A DNA stretch of 64,000 nt from G963675935 sp963719005 (GTDB taxonomy: Bacteria > Planctomycetota > Planctomycetia > Pirellulales > Thermoguttaceae): assembly GCA_963719005.1 (NCBI GenBank), contig CAVRAR010000006.1, positions 62,001 through 126,000 of the forward strand, in the 5' to 3' direction. Both the position numbers and the translations under genes were made by a program. Below, piece after piece: positions 7,385 through 16,673 of the stretch (positions are counted from its first letter, which is position 1; every line of letters starts with the position of its first letter). The notes beneath the pieces are model-generated. The model was not told where the DNA came from and did not search any database. It was given only the letters and a program-made list of their open reading frames with translations.

Positions 7385-9597
7385 ATGAGAAGTCGGGTCT
7401 TGGCGATGAATTGCTGTCTGGTCTTGGGAGTGCTTGGGTTCGGCGCGTGCCCAGGAGCCGCTTGTGGTGCAGGGGTCTCGCCTGCTAGGGCAGCCGGGAC
7501 GGCTGCACCGCAAGACGTCCCGTCAACGCTCGACGACGCGCCCCAGCCGTTTGTGCCTGCGCATCCAAAGACCGAAGCCGATAGCGACCGCGTCGAGGCC
7601 CTGTCGCTTTTCGCGGCGGGAAGAACGCACGAACAACGGGAAGAGTACGCCGATGCGCTGCGTTGCTACGAACGGGCGCTGCGCCGCGACGGCGATTCGC
7701 CGGCGATCGTCCCGGCAGTCCTTAAGGCGGCACTGCGGCTGAAACGTTACGACGAAGCCGTCCGTTACGTGCTCCTTCCCGGCAAACTCGGCGGCGCCGA
7801 TCCCCTGCAACTTCGCCAGTTGGGCGTCCATTTGACCGAACAGAGCGACTTTGCCCGGGCCGTGGCCGTCTATGAAAAGGCATTGGCCGCCTGCAACAGG
7901 CCGGCGCTGGACGTCGTGCTTCGCAAAGAACTGGGCGATCTCTGCCTCGCCGCCGGAAACTACAAACGAGCGGCCGAGTGCTTTGCCAAACTGCTGGACG
8001 CCGTCGAGCATCCCGAGAAGCACGGGCTGGACGAGCAGGTCAAGGGAATCCTGTTTCCCGACGGGGCGCAGTCCTACCAGCTCATCGGCGAGTGCTTTCT
8101 GGCGGCCGATCGGCCGGCAGACGCGAAGGCCGCGTTCGAGAAGGCCGCGAAACTGGCGCCCAACAAGTCGATGCGGCAGTTCAACCTCGCCCGCGTGCGC
8201 TTGAAGACCAACAAACCGGCCGACGCGCTGGCCGCGCTGGAATCGGCTTTCGCCGAGCACCTGGCCGACCAGGGCGACGCTCCCTACGAGACGCTGGCCG
8301 AAGCGTTGAAACAACTCGGCCGCGGCGGCGAGTTGATCGCCCGACTGGAAAAGCTCCGCGCCGCCGATCCGAAGTCCGTGCCGCTCGGCTTCTTCCTGGC
8401 ATCGCAATATGGCAGCGCCGGCAAGCTCGACAAAGCCGAACCGCTCTACGTCGAACTGCTCAAGACCAAGCCGACGATCACCGCCTGCCGCGAATTGTCG
8501 GATTTGTATCGGCGCGGCAAACGGTTCGACGCCATGCTGGAAATCCAGGGCGAGGCCGTGGAGAAAATTGGCCTGCTGAAGGCCCTCTGGGCGGAATCGC
8601 TGACGGCCGCGGAGAACGAGGAATTGACGCGGGGAATGCTTGCGGCCGCGCGGAACAAGCTCAAGTCCGCTCCGGACAAGTTCACCTGCGGAATGCGGCT
8701 GGCGGCGGCCGTTCGGCGCAGGAAGCGAAACGATATGAGACGGCCGCCGAGTTCTTCGATCTGGCATTGGCCGCCAAGCCAAAACAGCCGGATGAAGTGT
8801 TCATGGTCTGGGGTTTGGGGCTTCTTACCGCCGATCGCGCGGCCGAGGCGGCCAAGGTGTTTCAACGGGCGATCGATGCGAAAGCGGTGCAAGCGGACGA
8901 CCCCATTTTCCATTTTTATCTGGCCGGGGCGCTCGAGCTTGCCGGGCGGACCGACGCTGCCCTGGCCGCCGCCCGCACCGCCGCCGCGAAAAAGCCCGAT
9001 TCGCCCCGGTTTTGCGTCCGCCCGGCCTGGGTGCTGTATTTTGGCAAACGCAACGACGAGGCGCTGAAAGCCTATCGCGAGTTGATCGACAAGTTCGACG
9101 CCGACCACGATTCGGCCGAAACCCGCGAAGTGATGCACGAGGCCCGGTTGGCTCTCTCGAACCTCTGCGCCATGAAGGGCGAAAACACGCAGGCGGAAGA
9201 GTGGCTCGAAGAGGTGCTCGATGAGTTTCCCAACGATGAGAGCGCCATGAACGACCTGGGCTACCTCTGGGCCGACGCGAACAAGAACCTCGGCCGCGCG
9301 CGGCGGATGATCCGGGCGGCCGTCGACGCCGAGCCCGGCAACATGGCCTATCGCGACAGCCTCGGCTGGGTGCTGTTCCGACAAGGCAAGTACGCCGAGG
9401 CCGTCGCCGAATTGGAAAAGGCCGCCGCCGACAAAGATCCCGACGGCGCGGTCCTCGATCATCTCGGCGACGCCTACCAGAAGGCCGGCCGGCACGACAA
9501 GGCGGTCGCGGCATGGCGCAAGGCGGTGGCGCTGCTGCGGAAGGAAAAGGAAACGGAGAAGGCAAAGCTCGTAGAAAAGAAGATCATGGGTAAATGA
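7385..9597 (+). CDS. Secreted tetratricopeptide-repeat protein (frameshifted)
   Basis: A protein of about 737 residues made almost wholly of TPR helices, with an N-terminal hydrophobic signal (MNCCLVLGVLGFGAC and a following Ala-rich stretch), so periplasmic or surface-exposed. The reading frame breaks near 8710-8725. The first 440 codons end in CGMRLAAAV and continue one frame over at SAQEAKRYETAAEFFDLAL, consistent with one lost base. Repeats in the second half include DESAMNDLGYLWADANKNLG and YRDSLGWVLFRQGKYAEAV, typical of TPR proteins that scaffold complexes. No enzymatic domain is visible. Confidence 0.8.
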
Positions 9598-9722
9598 CGA
9601 ATGACGAAGGAATGACGAAATCCCAATGACGAAATCAAGAGGTACTGTACATTTCGTCGTTCGTCATTCGTGCTTCGGCCTTCTTTCGTCATTCGTCATT
9701 CGTGCTTCGTCATTCCTCCCTC
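9594..9722. repeat. Heptanucleotide repeat array (aatgacg words), inverted
   Basis: Left arm aatgacg, aatgacg, aagg, aatgacg, aaatccc, aatgacg; right arm tcgtcat, tcgtgct, tttcgtc, attcgtc, attcgtg. The arms are mutually complementary and can fold into a long hairpin between the TPR gene and yebC. The same words occur at 25191. Confidence 0.85.
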
Positions 9723-9761
9723 GATATTAGTTGTTCCATCAAAACACGTGATAGGTGCGAT

Positions 9762-10520
9762 ATGTCAGGTCATTCACATTGGGCGGGCATTAAACACAAG
9801 AAGGCGCTGGTCGATGCCAAGCGCGGCAAGCTGTGGAGCAAGCTGGCCAAGGCGATCATCGTGGCGGCGAAGGCCGGCGGCGGTGATCCCGACGCCAACC
9901 TCCGTTTGCGCTACGCCATCGACGACGCCAAGGCCGTCAGCATGCCCAAGGACAACATCCAGCGGGCGATCAAGCGCGGCACCGGCGAACTCGACGGCGG
10001 CAATCTCGAAGAAGTCATCTACGAGGGCTACGGCTCCGGCGGCGTCGCCATCATGTGCGAAGTGCTGACCGACAACCGCAACCGTACCGCCGGCGAGATC
10101 CGTCGCGTTTTCGAGCTCTCCGACGGCAAGCTGGGCGGCTCCGGTTGCGTCGCCTGGATGTTCGAGAACAAGGGCTTGTTCCTCGTGCTCGGCAGTGCCG
10201 TCGATGAGGACAAACTGATGGAGTTGGCCCTGGAAGCCGGCGCCGACGACGTGCAGGCGACCGACGACGGCAAGTTCGAGGTCACCTGCAATCCGGCCGT
10301 GTTCCGCGACGTGTCGAAGGCGCTGTCCGACGCCGGCATCACGCCGGAGGCGAGCCAAATCACGCGGATCGCCAGCAACATGGTCGATATCACCGATCCC
10401 GACGCCGCGCAAAAGGTGTTGAAGCTGATGGAGCGGCTCGACGACCACGACGACGTGCAGAACGTTTCGGCGAACTTCAACATCCCGCAGGAAGTGCTAA
10501 AGGCGATCGGCGAGGCGTGA
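9762..10520 (+). CDS. YebC/PmpR family regulatory or translation-associated protein
   Basis: 252 residues, the usual size for YebC/PmpR. Begins MSGHSHWAGIKHKKALVDAK and carries MPKDNIQRAIKRGTGEL and YEGYGSGGVAIMCEVLTDN, family signatures. Members are described as DNA-binding regulators and, more recently, as factors that relieve ribosome stalling on proline runs. A lipoprotein at 35229 in this window has a 13-proline run, so the second role is easy to imagine here, but that is inference. ATG at 9762 chosen because the family starts there; an upstream in-frame ATG is inside repeat sequence. Confidence 0.93.
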   Translation: MSGHSHWAGIKHKKALVDAKRGKLWSKLAKAIIVAAKAGGGDPDANLRLRYAIDDAKAVSMPKDNIQRAIKRGTGELDGGNLEEVIYEGYGSGGVAIMCEVLTDNRNRTAGEIRRVFELSDGKLGGSGCVAWMFENKGLFLVLGSAVDEDKLMELALEAGADDVQATDDGKFEVTCNPAVFRDVSKALSDAGITPEASQITRIASNMVDITDPDAAQKVLKLMERLDDHDDVQNVSANFNIPQEVLKAIGEA

Positions 10521-10552
10521 GCGGCGGGGTGAATGCCGAATGATGCGCCCAA

Positions 10553-10580
10553 TGTAGGGCGAACTTTAGTCCGCCCTACA
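10553..10580. repeat. Palindrome family D copy
   Basis: tgtagggcgaactttagtccgccctaca is a near-perfect inverted repeat just after yebC. Its arms match the 91-147 and 12027-12076 copies. Confidence 0.75.
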
Positions 10581-10663
10581 ATGTTGGCAACCTGCGAAGC
10601 GACAGCCGCGGCGTCCATGCGGGGAGTATTGGGTTTCGACCCGCAAGCGACGCCGCGTTTCGG

Positions 10664-11095
10664 TCATCTTCGCGACCGTGGCCGAAGAGTGCACGCGATG
10701 CCGATGCTGGCCATCGCGCTGGCGAGCAAGCCGACGGCAACCGTCACTTCCCAAATATCCCGCGAGTTCCACTGCCCGATCCAGACGTGATCTCGGCCGG
10801 CCGAGAACGCCCAGACGATGATTGCCGCGTATGCCGGACCGCACAAGTGGGCGAAAACGACGGTCGGCGCCGTTCGCATTTTCCAATAGACCGCGCCGAC
10901 GACCGCCCATGTAATCGTCGCGACGGCGAGTAACAGCGCAATTCCCTCGAACGTCGCCGCGGCGGAGCAGAACAGCGCGACGACGCTCGTCACCAGGAAC
11001 AGCGTGCGTAGCGTGAACTGAAACGGCTTGCGAGCGGAAGGATCGGCGTCGGAGTCGTTGCCGTTCGTTTGCTTGCCGTCGCAATCGTCTGCCAT
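10664..11095 (-). CDS. Small membrane protein with FxLRTLF segment
   Basis: 143 residues: a polar N terminus (MADDCDGKQTNGNDSD), then FQFTLRTLFLVTSVVALF opening the first membrane helix, and three further helices, ending in a basic tail. The F-x-L-R-x-L-hydrophobic motif before the first helix is a recurrent planctomycete membrane-protein signature whose function is unknown. ATG lies 2 bases after the hemerythrin stop, so the two are surely one transcript. Confidence 0.75.
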   Translation of the reverse strand: MADDCDGKQTNGNDSDADPSARKPFQFTLRTLFLVTSVVALFCSAAATFEGIALLLAVATITWAVVGAVYWKMRTAPTVVFAHLCGPAYAAIIVWAFSAGRDHVWIGQWNSRDIWEVTVAVGLLASAMASIGIACTLRPRSRR

Positions 11096-11097
11096 CG

Positions 11098-11820
11098 CTA
11101 TTTTGTCACTTTGGGCGTGAATTGGCCAAGGTCGTAGATGCGCAGTTCCTTCTCGATTGCCGCCACCTTTTCGACAGTCTTGCCGAAGCCGTCGGCGCCG
11201 AACAGGCGATTCTCTTCGTCCTCGAACTTGTCGCCCAACTCGTCGAGTTGCTTCGCCGACAAAAGTCTCTTCAAGGCCGGGAAGAGCACGGTATCTTCGC
11301 GGGCGGCGTGGGGACGATACATGCGGATAAACGCTTTGCAGCATTTGATGGCCGTTCGTCGTGATTCCGGGTTCTCAAGGATTTGCTTGTCTGAATCGAC
11401 GTGGGCAGACAGGGGAACGAGTGTTTTCGTTAAGGCACGGCCGGCCACATGCTGTTCCTTCAGCATCTTCACCAATGGAACCAGTTCGCCGCGTTTCTCA
11501 AACTCCGGGAAGAGGTGCTTTTCCTCCAGTTTTTCGTGGTAGTCTTCTATGAACTTCTCGATCAGTTGGACGCCGCCACTAAGGGAAATGCTGGTAGTAA
11601 TAATGTCGGCCAGCTTCGGCTCACCATCGAGCCGCCGCACGCATTCCTCATAAACGAGCAAGATGCGGCGGAGCACGCCGTGCTCGCGCATCAGGTCCTC
11701 GACGGCTGAGACGTCCTCGGCCGGCTTTGCCGCGTCGGCGGCCAGCAAGCTGCGGCCGGCTGTGCCGCCGATTCCGAGGGCCGCGCCCGCCAATAAAAAG
11801 TCTCTGCGCCGGGTAATCAT
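11098..11820 (-). CDS. Tat-exported hemerythrin-domain protein
   Basis: 240 residues with a twin-arginine signal (TRRRDFLLAGAALGIGG), so folded before export. The hemerythrin-like four-helix bundle shows the expected ligands: MREHGVLRR, EDYHEKLEEKHLFPEF, LKEQHVAG and YRPHAAREDTVLFP. Such proteins bind a non-heme di-iron centre and are linked to oxygen, nitric oxide or redox handling. Its operon partner is the small FxLRTLF membrane protein. Confidence 0.88.
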   Translation of the reverse strand: MITRRRDFLLAGAALGIGGTAGRSLLAADAAKPAEDVSAVEDLMREHGVLRRILLVYEECVRRLDGEPKLADIITTSISLSGGVQLIEKFIEDYHEKLEEKHLFPEFEKRGELVPLVKMLKEQHVAGRALTKTLVPLSAHVDSDKQILENPESRRTAIKCCKAFIRMYRPHAAREDTVLFPALKRLLSAKQLDELGDKFEDEENRLFGADGFGKTVEKVAAIEKELRIYDLGQFTPKVTK

Positions 11821-12164
11821 GATCGTCCTCCTTCAAGAACAAGGGTGTGGCCGTGGATGCCAACGAGGAAAGACGAAGCCGATGGTCTTTTCCCGTGCGT
11901 CACTATCTTATGGGGACGGTCCACCCCCATTGTCGCCAATCTTCGGCGGCTTTGGAAGGGCGGAGCGCTTCCCTTCGGGGCGCGGCCATCGCCTCTCAGG
12001 TTTCTAACGCTGGCCCGACACCCAATGCAGGGCGGATTGAAGTCCGCCAAGTGCGGCGGACTGAAGTCCGCCCTACAGTGTCGGGCGCGGCGAGATGGCG
12101 GCGGGGGAGCGATCGCCGTCGCGCCGGCCGTTGACTTCCAGCGGCGAAACGCAACAATTCTGTC
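11821..12164. other. Divergent intergenic region
   Basis: 344 bases between the hemerythrin gene and the pterin dehydratase gene. It holds the family D palindrome pair at 12027-12076. A weak TTGACT-17-ACAATT pair at 12131-12159 sits so close to the ATG at 12165 that transcription from it would be leaderless. No gene seen. Confidence 0.4.
12027..12076. repeat. Palindrome family D, double copy
   Basis: gcagggcggattgaagtccg followed by a second ggcggactgaagtccgccct unit. Two head-to-head copies separated by a few bases, like a compact REPIN. Confidence 0.75.
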
Positions 12165-12524
12165 ATGGCAGGAAACGCAACACAACTGGCGTCCGGACAT
12201 TGTGCCGCCTGCGAAGGAAACGCCCCAAAACTGACGCCGCGGGAAGTTGACGTGCGGCTTTCCGAGTTGTGCGGGTGGAAACTGAGCGCCGACGGCTCGC
12301 GCATCCACAAGGACTGGCAGGTCGCGGACTTCAAGGCGGGCATCGATTTTCTCAACCGGGTGGCCGAAGTTGCCGAGACGGAAGACCACCATCCCGATTT
12401 GCATCTGGAAGGCTATCGAAACGTCCGGATCGAGCTTTCCACTCACTCCGTCGGCGGCCTGTCGCAGAACGACTTCATTCTCGCCGCCAAGATCGACCGC
12501 CTGCCTATCCGGCTGCGGCAATAG
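12165..12524 (+). CDS. Pterin-4a-carbinolamine dehydratase (PCD/DCoH)
   Basis: 119 residues. Dehydrates 4a-hydroxy-tetrahydropterin during pterin cofactor recycling. The active-site EDHHPDLHLEGYRNVRIEL block is present with both histidines, and HSVGGLSQNDFILAAKID closes the domain. A 25-residue N-terminal extension contains CAAC. No phenylalanine hydroxylase is nearby; in such genomes PCD-like proteins also occur with molybdopterin or folate functions, so the physiological role is open. Confidence 0.92.
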   Translation: MAGNATQLASGHCAACEGNAPKLTPREVDVRLSELCGWKLSADGSRIHKDWQVADFKAGIDFLNRVAEVAETEDHHPDLHLEGYRNVRIELSTHSVGGLSQNDFILAAKIDRLPIRLRQ

Positions 12525-12566
12525 CGGGTATTGTGGTGCAGTCTCCGAGCACAAGGCATGACGATC

Positions 12567-13076
12567 ATGTCGGAAGAAACGCTTCGCCGTCAGCTTTATG
12601 AGTCCTACAAGAACCGGGCGAGGATCTATCACCTCATCTTTGACGAGCTTCGCGACGAATTGGGGGCTGAGCGGGCGGAGGCCGTGCTGAAGCGGGCGAT
12701 CTATCGCCGGGGCGTGGAAATCGGCGCGGCGAAATTCGCTCGCTTCGCGCCCGGCAACCTGGCCGGACTGAAGGCGGCGTTTCTCGACGGCATCCCCGAC
12801 GACGGCCGCATGTTTCAGCCCGAGGTCTTGCGCAGCGACGGCGAGGCGGTGGACATCAAATTCCACGGCTGTCCGCTGCGGGAGGCGTGGCAGGAATCGG
12901 GCCTGGCGGACGCCGAGGTCGCCACGCTCTGTCGCATCGCCGCGCGGATCGATAATGGCACGTTTGAAGGCGCCGGCTTCCAATTCTCCGCCGACACCTG
13001 GCAGCCCGGCGGCGAAGGATGCTGCTGCCTTCACATTCGGCGGAAACCGCACATGGGACAACGAAGGGAAGAGTAG
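12567..13076 (+). CDS. L-2-amino-thiazoline-4-carboxylic acid hydrolase-like protein
   Basis: About 169 residues of the ATC-hydrolase-like family. Seen: YKNRARIYHLIFDELRDELG at the N terminus, the conserved KFHGCPLREAWQESGL segment and the C-terminal EGCCCLHIRRK motif, with the Cys cluster typical of the family. Members hydrolyse ATC toward cysteine in pseudomonads, but many have unknown substrates. ATG at 12567 has AAGG ten bases upstream; ATG at 12558 has only one base of spacing. It follows the pterin dehydratase by about 40 bases and precedes the HD protein by 6, suggesting one operon. Confidence 0.7.
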   Translation: MSEETLRRQLYESYKNRARIYHLIFDELRDELGAERAEAVLKRAIYRRGVEIGAAKFARFAPGNLAGLKAAFLDGIPDDGRMFQPEVLRSDGEAVDIKFHGCPLREAWQESGLADAEVATLCRIAARIDNGTFEGAGFQFSADTWQPGGEGCCCLHIRRKPHMGQRREE

Positions 13077-13082
13077 ATCGCC

Positions 13083-13637
13083 ATGACGCACGACCAAGCC
13101 CTGGAACAACTTCATGCCTGGACCACCAATCCGTCGCTGCTCGGCCATGCCCGAGCCGTCGAGATCGTGATGCGGGCGGCGGCCGGCAAGTATGGCGAGG
13201 GCGCCGATCCCGAGACGTGGGGCATCACCGGCCTGCTGCACGACGCCGATTACGACCGGTGGCCCGACGAGCATCCGCAAAGGATTGTCGATTGGCTGCG
13301 GCAACGAGGCGAGGAGGAAATCGCCTATGCCGTATCGTTTCATCAGACCAGGTGGAACTTGCCCGCGAAGAGTCAGATGGACAAAGCCCTGTTGGCCTGC
13401 GACGAACTGGCGGGCTTCATCATTGCGTGTTGCCTGGTTCGGCCCGAGGGCATCGCCACGCTGGAGCCGAAGAGCGTCAAGAAGAAGCTCAAGGACAAGG
13501 CGTTTGCGGCCAAAGTGGACCGAGAGATCATAAAAAGCAGCGTGGAATTGCTCGGCGTGGATTTCGACGAGCACGTTCGCTTCGCGATCGATGCCCTCAG
13601 ACCGCACGCTGAAGAATTGGGAATCGCGGGCAGGTAG
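13083..13637 (+). CDS. HD-domain hydrolase
   Basis: 184 residues of the HDIG-type phosphohydrolase fold. LLGHARAVEIVMRAAA gives the first metal-ligand His, GLLHDADYDRWPDEHP the HD pair, and FHQTRW a further His. The family includes nucleotidases and nucleic-acid phosphatases that act on small phosphate substrates; the substrate cannot be told. Six bases after the ATC-hydrolase-like gene, so probably co-transcribed. Confidence 0.8.
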   Translation: MTHDQALEQLHAWTTNPSLLGHARAVEIVMRAAAGKYGEGADPETWGITGLLHDADYDRWPDEHPQRIVDWLRQRGEEEIAYAVSFHQTRWNLPAKSQMDKALLACDELAGFIIACCLVRPEGIATLEPKSVKKKLKDKAFAAKVDREIIKSSVELLGVDFDEHVRFAIDALRPHAEELGIAGR

Positions 13638-13694
13638 CGAAGTCTTCAATAGCGAAAGGCCCGCCCGAACGGCGGGGCGGGCATGTCGCCGCGA

Positions 13695-14495
13695 TCAGCG
13701 CGTGGAAGACGCCTGGCGAGTCGTCTGCGGGGGGCGGAAATCGCGTATCGCTGCAACTTCGGCTTCCGTCAACGTGCCGGTGGTAGATTTCATGGCAAAC
13801 TCTTCCGCAGTCCGATTGGCGTTTTCCTGGAACTGCCGCTGCGAGACGCCCGGTTTTTCCGCCTGCAATCGTTCCAAGAGTTGCTGCCGCACGAGTCGCG
13901 GATTGCCGTAGGCGGGGCTCATGGGGTTGCTCTTCATGATTCCGACCGTCGCATCGGCAAGCGATTCGAGATACTTCCGGCGGGCACGTTCCTGCTCGGC
14001 GACACTTTTCTCCGTGGCCTGCTTCTCCGCGGCGACGGAGGGCGCGGCGGAAGCGCGCCCGGATTGCATCGAGGCGAGTGCAGCGGCGACCTCCTTCTTT
14101 CCGGCGGCGATCTCGTCCAGTTGCTTCTGGTTTTTCGCTTGCATGGTTTTCAGTTCTCGCACCTTCGCATTCAGATGGCCCTCCGCCGCCGCCAGCTTCG
14201 CGTTTGCCTGGGCCAAATCGGCGTCAAGACGCTGCCGCTCTTTCTCGACGGTTTGCTTCATGGTTTGAAGCTCCGTGCGGCGGCGATCCAACTGCTGAAA
14301 TGCGTCCTGGTTTTCGCTGCGCATCTGCTTCTGCGCCGCGAGGAGCGAATCGAGTTCTTGGCGTTCGGCCCGCATGACCTCCAGCCTGAGTTTTTCTTCC
14401 TGCAAATCCGCGTTGGACTGGCCCGTTCCCTTGCTGCAACCGAGGATGGGAACCAGAGTCCCCAAAGCGGCTAAAAGTAGAATTGACCGCAACAT
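13695..14495 (-). CDS. Coiled-coil lipoprotein
   Basis: 266 residues with a lipobox (LVPILGC) after a short hydrophobic signal. Residues about 30-170 form a continuous heptad-rich coiled coil with many Gln, Glu, Lys and Arg. The C-terminal part includes NPMSPAYGNPRLVRQQLLE and a short helical region. No enzymatic motif. Likely a periplasmic structural or envelope-spacing lipoprotein, similar in style to the coiled-coil part of the OmpA lipoprotein at 58730. Start at the ATG before MLRSILLLAALG; longer frames upstream run through non-coding sequence. Confidence 0.75.
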   Translation of the reverse strand: MLRSILLLAALGTLVPILGCSKGTGQSNADLQEEKLRLEVMRAERQELDSLLAAQKQMRSENQDAFQQLDRRRTELQTMKQTVEKERQRLDADLAQANAKLAAAEGHLNAKVRELKTMQAKNQKQLDEIAAGKKEVAAALASMQSGRASAAPSVAAEKQATEKSVAEQERARRKYLESLADATVGIMKSNPMSPAYGNPRLVRQQLLERLQAEKPGVSQRQFQENANRTAEEFAMKSTTGTLTEAEVAAIRDFRPPQTTRQASSTR

Positions 14496-14637
14496 AAAGG
14501 CCCCCTTCTCCTGAGAAGACGTGTCGATGTTCCCGTTTGGGTGTTGCCGGCGCCACTGCGATCTTGCGGCGGCCTGCCAGCAAGATTGCCGGTCGAGCGG
14601 CAACATCCTGTTATCCAGTAAGGGTACTGGTCCCCAA

Positions 14638-14709
14638 ACCTCCGAAGCAGAGTGGGTCGAAGAGGTGCCTTGCAGGTTTCTGCTCCGAGCTTCGGAGGTC
14701 TCTTTTTTT
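14638..14709 (+). terminator. Intrinsic terminator, possible small-RNA end
   Basis: Perfect 11-base stem acctccgaagc (14638-14648) with gcttcggaggt (14689-14699), then TC and seven T residues at 14703-14709. It reads on the plus strand, where no protein gene lies upstream for over 1 kb. The sequence before it (from about 14500) may be a small RNA opposite the lipoprotein gene leader. Confidence 0.65.
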
Positions 14710-14760
14710 GACGGCGGGGCAGACGCAGCGGAGCGAACGGGCAGCCGGAAGGATCGTTTT

Positions 14761-15453
14761 CTACGCGGCCAGGAGGACGGCGACAATTCCGGCCAAGAAG
14801 ACGCCGTCGCTCACGCCCGCTCCGCCAATCGAGGCAATCGGCGCGCCGAGCTCCTCGATTCTGTACAGATTCAGGATATCCGCCCCCAGAAGCGTGCCCA
14901 CGCTGCCGGCGATGCAAGCCAGCGGCGCCGCGCGTCGGTAGGAGATGAGGATGGCCGCCAGCGCAGCGGCGAGCGGCGCGACGAAAGGCGACAGCGCGAT
15001 GCCCACTCCCGGGACCGGCCGTGCGAACAGGTGCGTGACCACGGCGACCGCCGCGATCGCCAAGCCGCCCTGGAAGTACAGGCCGTGTTTGACCAGCAGG
15101 TACGAAGAGAGTGCCAAGGGGATGATCGCGCCACCCAAGTTGACTGCCAAGATCGTCCTCCCGTGATGCTCAATCGCCGGAACCACGTATTGAACGCCGA
15201 AGAAACTGACGACCCGTTCGACGCGAATGTCTTGGGCGGGGAACTCCGCGATGGGGATATTGACGGCGCTGCCCAACAACGATAGCAGGAGGATGCTAAA
15301 GACGTAGCGGCGCTGGATGCCCATCTTCTCGTAGGCGTAGGCGATGACGTTGACTTCGACCAGCGCGATCAGCGCGAAGAGAATCAGGCCCAGCAACATC
15401 ATGAACAGCGGCGTTACCGGGAAGTAATGGATCGGCGAGGGATGCATAACCAT
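14761..15453 (-). CDS. DUF1614 family membrane protein
   Basis: 230 residues with about seven hydrophobic helices. Seen: YAYEKMGIQRRYVFSILLLS, the conserved GSAVNIPI turn, VNLGGAIIPLALS, and a late GADILNLYRIEELGAPIASI stretch followed by GGAGVSDGVFLAGI, all typical of DUF1614. The function is unknown. Start at the ATG of MVMHPSP; the longer frame runs into a family B palindrome. Confidence 0.82.
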   Translation of the reverse strand: MVMHPSPIHYFPVTPLFMMLLGLILFALIALVEVNVIAYAYEKMGIQRRYVFSILLLSLLGSAVNIPIAEFPAQDIRVERVVSFFGVQYVVPAIEHHGRTILAVNLGGAIIPLALSSYLLVKHGLYFQGGLAIAAVAVVTHLFARPVPGVGIALSPFVAPLAAALAAILISYRRAAPLACIAGSVGTLLGADILNLYRIEELGAPIASIGGAGVSDGVFLAGIVAVLLAA

Positions 15454-15833
15454 GGTCCTGACGATTAGCTGCCATCCAGTCTCGGTGCCGCACACGCTGG
15501 GAAAAAGGGGACAGGTCCAATTTGTGCGAAGCACCCTCCGGGCCGTTCCGGCAAATTGGACCTGTCCCCTTTTTCCCTCCAGCGCGGGTGTTCCCGCCTG
15601 CCCAATTCTAGCGTCGGGCCTCGGCGAGGCAACTCGGCAGTCGCTCATACCCAGGATGGGACCTCTCGTCCGCCCCTGAGTGGCTCATTGCCGAAGCGAT
15701 GGGGCGTTTACAATTCTTATGGAGGAGGTGACGCAAGCGTTTTGCGTCGTTGTATGGCGCGTGGTGTGTCTATCGCTGCCGTTTCGTACGCGCAGAAGAG
15801 GCAAACGGCAGTTGTTGGAAAGGTGTGACAATC
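15454..15833. other. Divergent intergenic region
   Basis: 380 bases between the DUF1614 gene and a membrane-protein gene reading the other way. It contains the 78-base family B inverted repeat at 15500-15577. The rest shows no conserved reading frame. GGAAAGGTG at 15818 serves as ribosome-binding site for the downstream gene. Confidence 0.4.
15500..15577. repeat. Palindrome family B (GGGGACAGGTCC variant)
   Basis: A 26-base arm from 15500 (GGGAAAAAGGGGACAGGTCC plus AATTTG) has its exact complement at 15552-15577. This is the intergenic form of the element found translated inside genes at 38672 and 40333. Confidence 0.85.
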
Positions 15834-16631
15834 ATGGTTTCCGCAATCGAGGAGAATAAGCGTGGGCAAACGCCCGGCTCGACGTCGTATGGGCGGGAGA
15901 CGCAGGCGTTTCCGCCGTCGGCAGAACCGGTGGCGGAGCCGGGAGTGGTACAAGAGAGGCTTTTGTCGCCGCACGAGCCCTTGTTATTCCTGAGTTTGGT
16001 GGCAACGGGCGCGACCATCGGCGCGATGTGGGGGCTGAGCGCGTTCGTGCTGGCGATCCTCGCACTTTCGGGCGTGCTGACGGCCTACATGCTGCCGATA
16101 GCCGGCATCACGTTAGGGGCGGCGTTCCTGATGCTAGGCGGCGTCGATATCGCTTGGACCCGCATGTTCCGCTTCAACGAATCCCAGACTTCCTGGCAGC
16201 GGACCGTTGTATCGAGCGGCGCGAGTGCGGTGCTGATCGCGGGCATCTTGGCGATCACGCTTAGCATCCTGAACCTGGCGTTTCTGACGGCCGTGCGATT
16301 CAGCGCGGCAACGATCATCGTACTGGGGCTGGGCCTGCTCTGGCATAGCCGGATTATGCGACGGGTGAGCAACTTCACCCACGAGAACCTGGAAGGGCAC
16401 CGGCTGAGCGGTCCGGTCGCCATCAACTCGCTCTCGCTGGCGCCGGCGCGAGACTTCGTTCTGGGCCTAACCGGCGTGATTCTGGGAATTCTCGCGATGT
16501 TTAGCGTCGCCCCGACCGTGTTGGGGCTCGTGGTGCAACTCGTGTTCGGTATGGCGCTGACGCTGACGATTTCCACGATCTGCGGCGCGACGCTGGCGAC
16601 TTTGAGCGGCGCTTGCTGCAAGAGTCATTGA
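15834..16631 (+). CDS. Hypothetical multi-pass membrane protein
   Basis: 265 residues. A polar N terminus of about 45 residues is followed by roughly six hydrophobic helices (FLSLVATGATIGAMWGLSAF, GVLTAYMLPIAGITLGAAF and others) with a short soluble loop around FNESQTSWQR. I do not recognise the family. ATG chosen because GGAAAGGTG precedes it; earlier in-frame ATGs lack such a site. Confidence 0.65.
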   Translation: MVSAIEENKRGQTPGSTSYGRETQAFPPSAEPVAEPGVVQERLLSPHEPLLFLSLVATGATIGAMWGLSAFVLAILALSGVLTAYMLPIAGITLGAAFLMLGGVDIAWTRMFRFNESQTSWQRTVVSSGASAVLIAGILAITLSILNLAFLTAVRFSAATIIVLGLGLLWHSRIMRRVSNFTHENLEGHRLSGPVAINSLSLAPARDFVLGLTGVILGILAMFSVAPTVLGLVVQLVFGMALTLTISTICGATLATLSGACCKSH

Positions 16632-16645
16632 TTGGGAAGTCAGGT

Positions 16646-16673
16646 GTAGGACGGATTTCCAAATCCGTCCTAC
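16646..16673. terminator. Perfect hairpin between converging genes (family D variant)
   Basis: gtaggacggattt, two bases, aaatccgtcctac: a perfect 13-base stem. It lies between the convergent membrane-protein and ChaN genes and includes the ChaN stop codon. There is no T run, so it is a repeat copy that could act as a bidirectional terminator or RNA-stability hairpin. Confidence 0.6.

Noticed and set aside
9594..9722. CRISPR array
   Set aside because: The repeat unit is only seven bases and there are no spacers of uniform length; no cas genes are present.
14560..14640. tRNA-like region upstream of the terminator hairpin
   Set aside because: No cloverleaf with acceptor stem and T-loop GTTCRA could be drawn.
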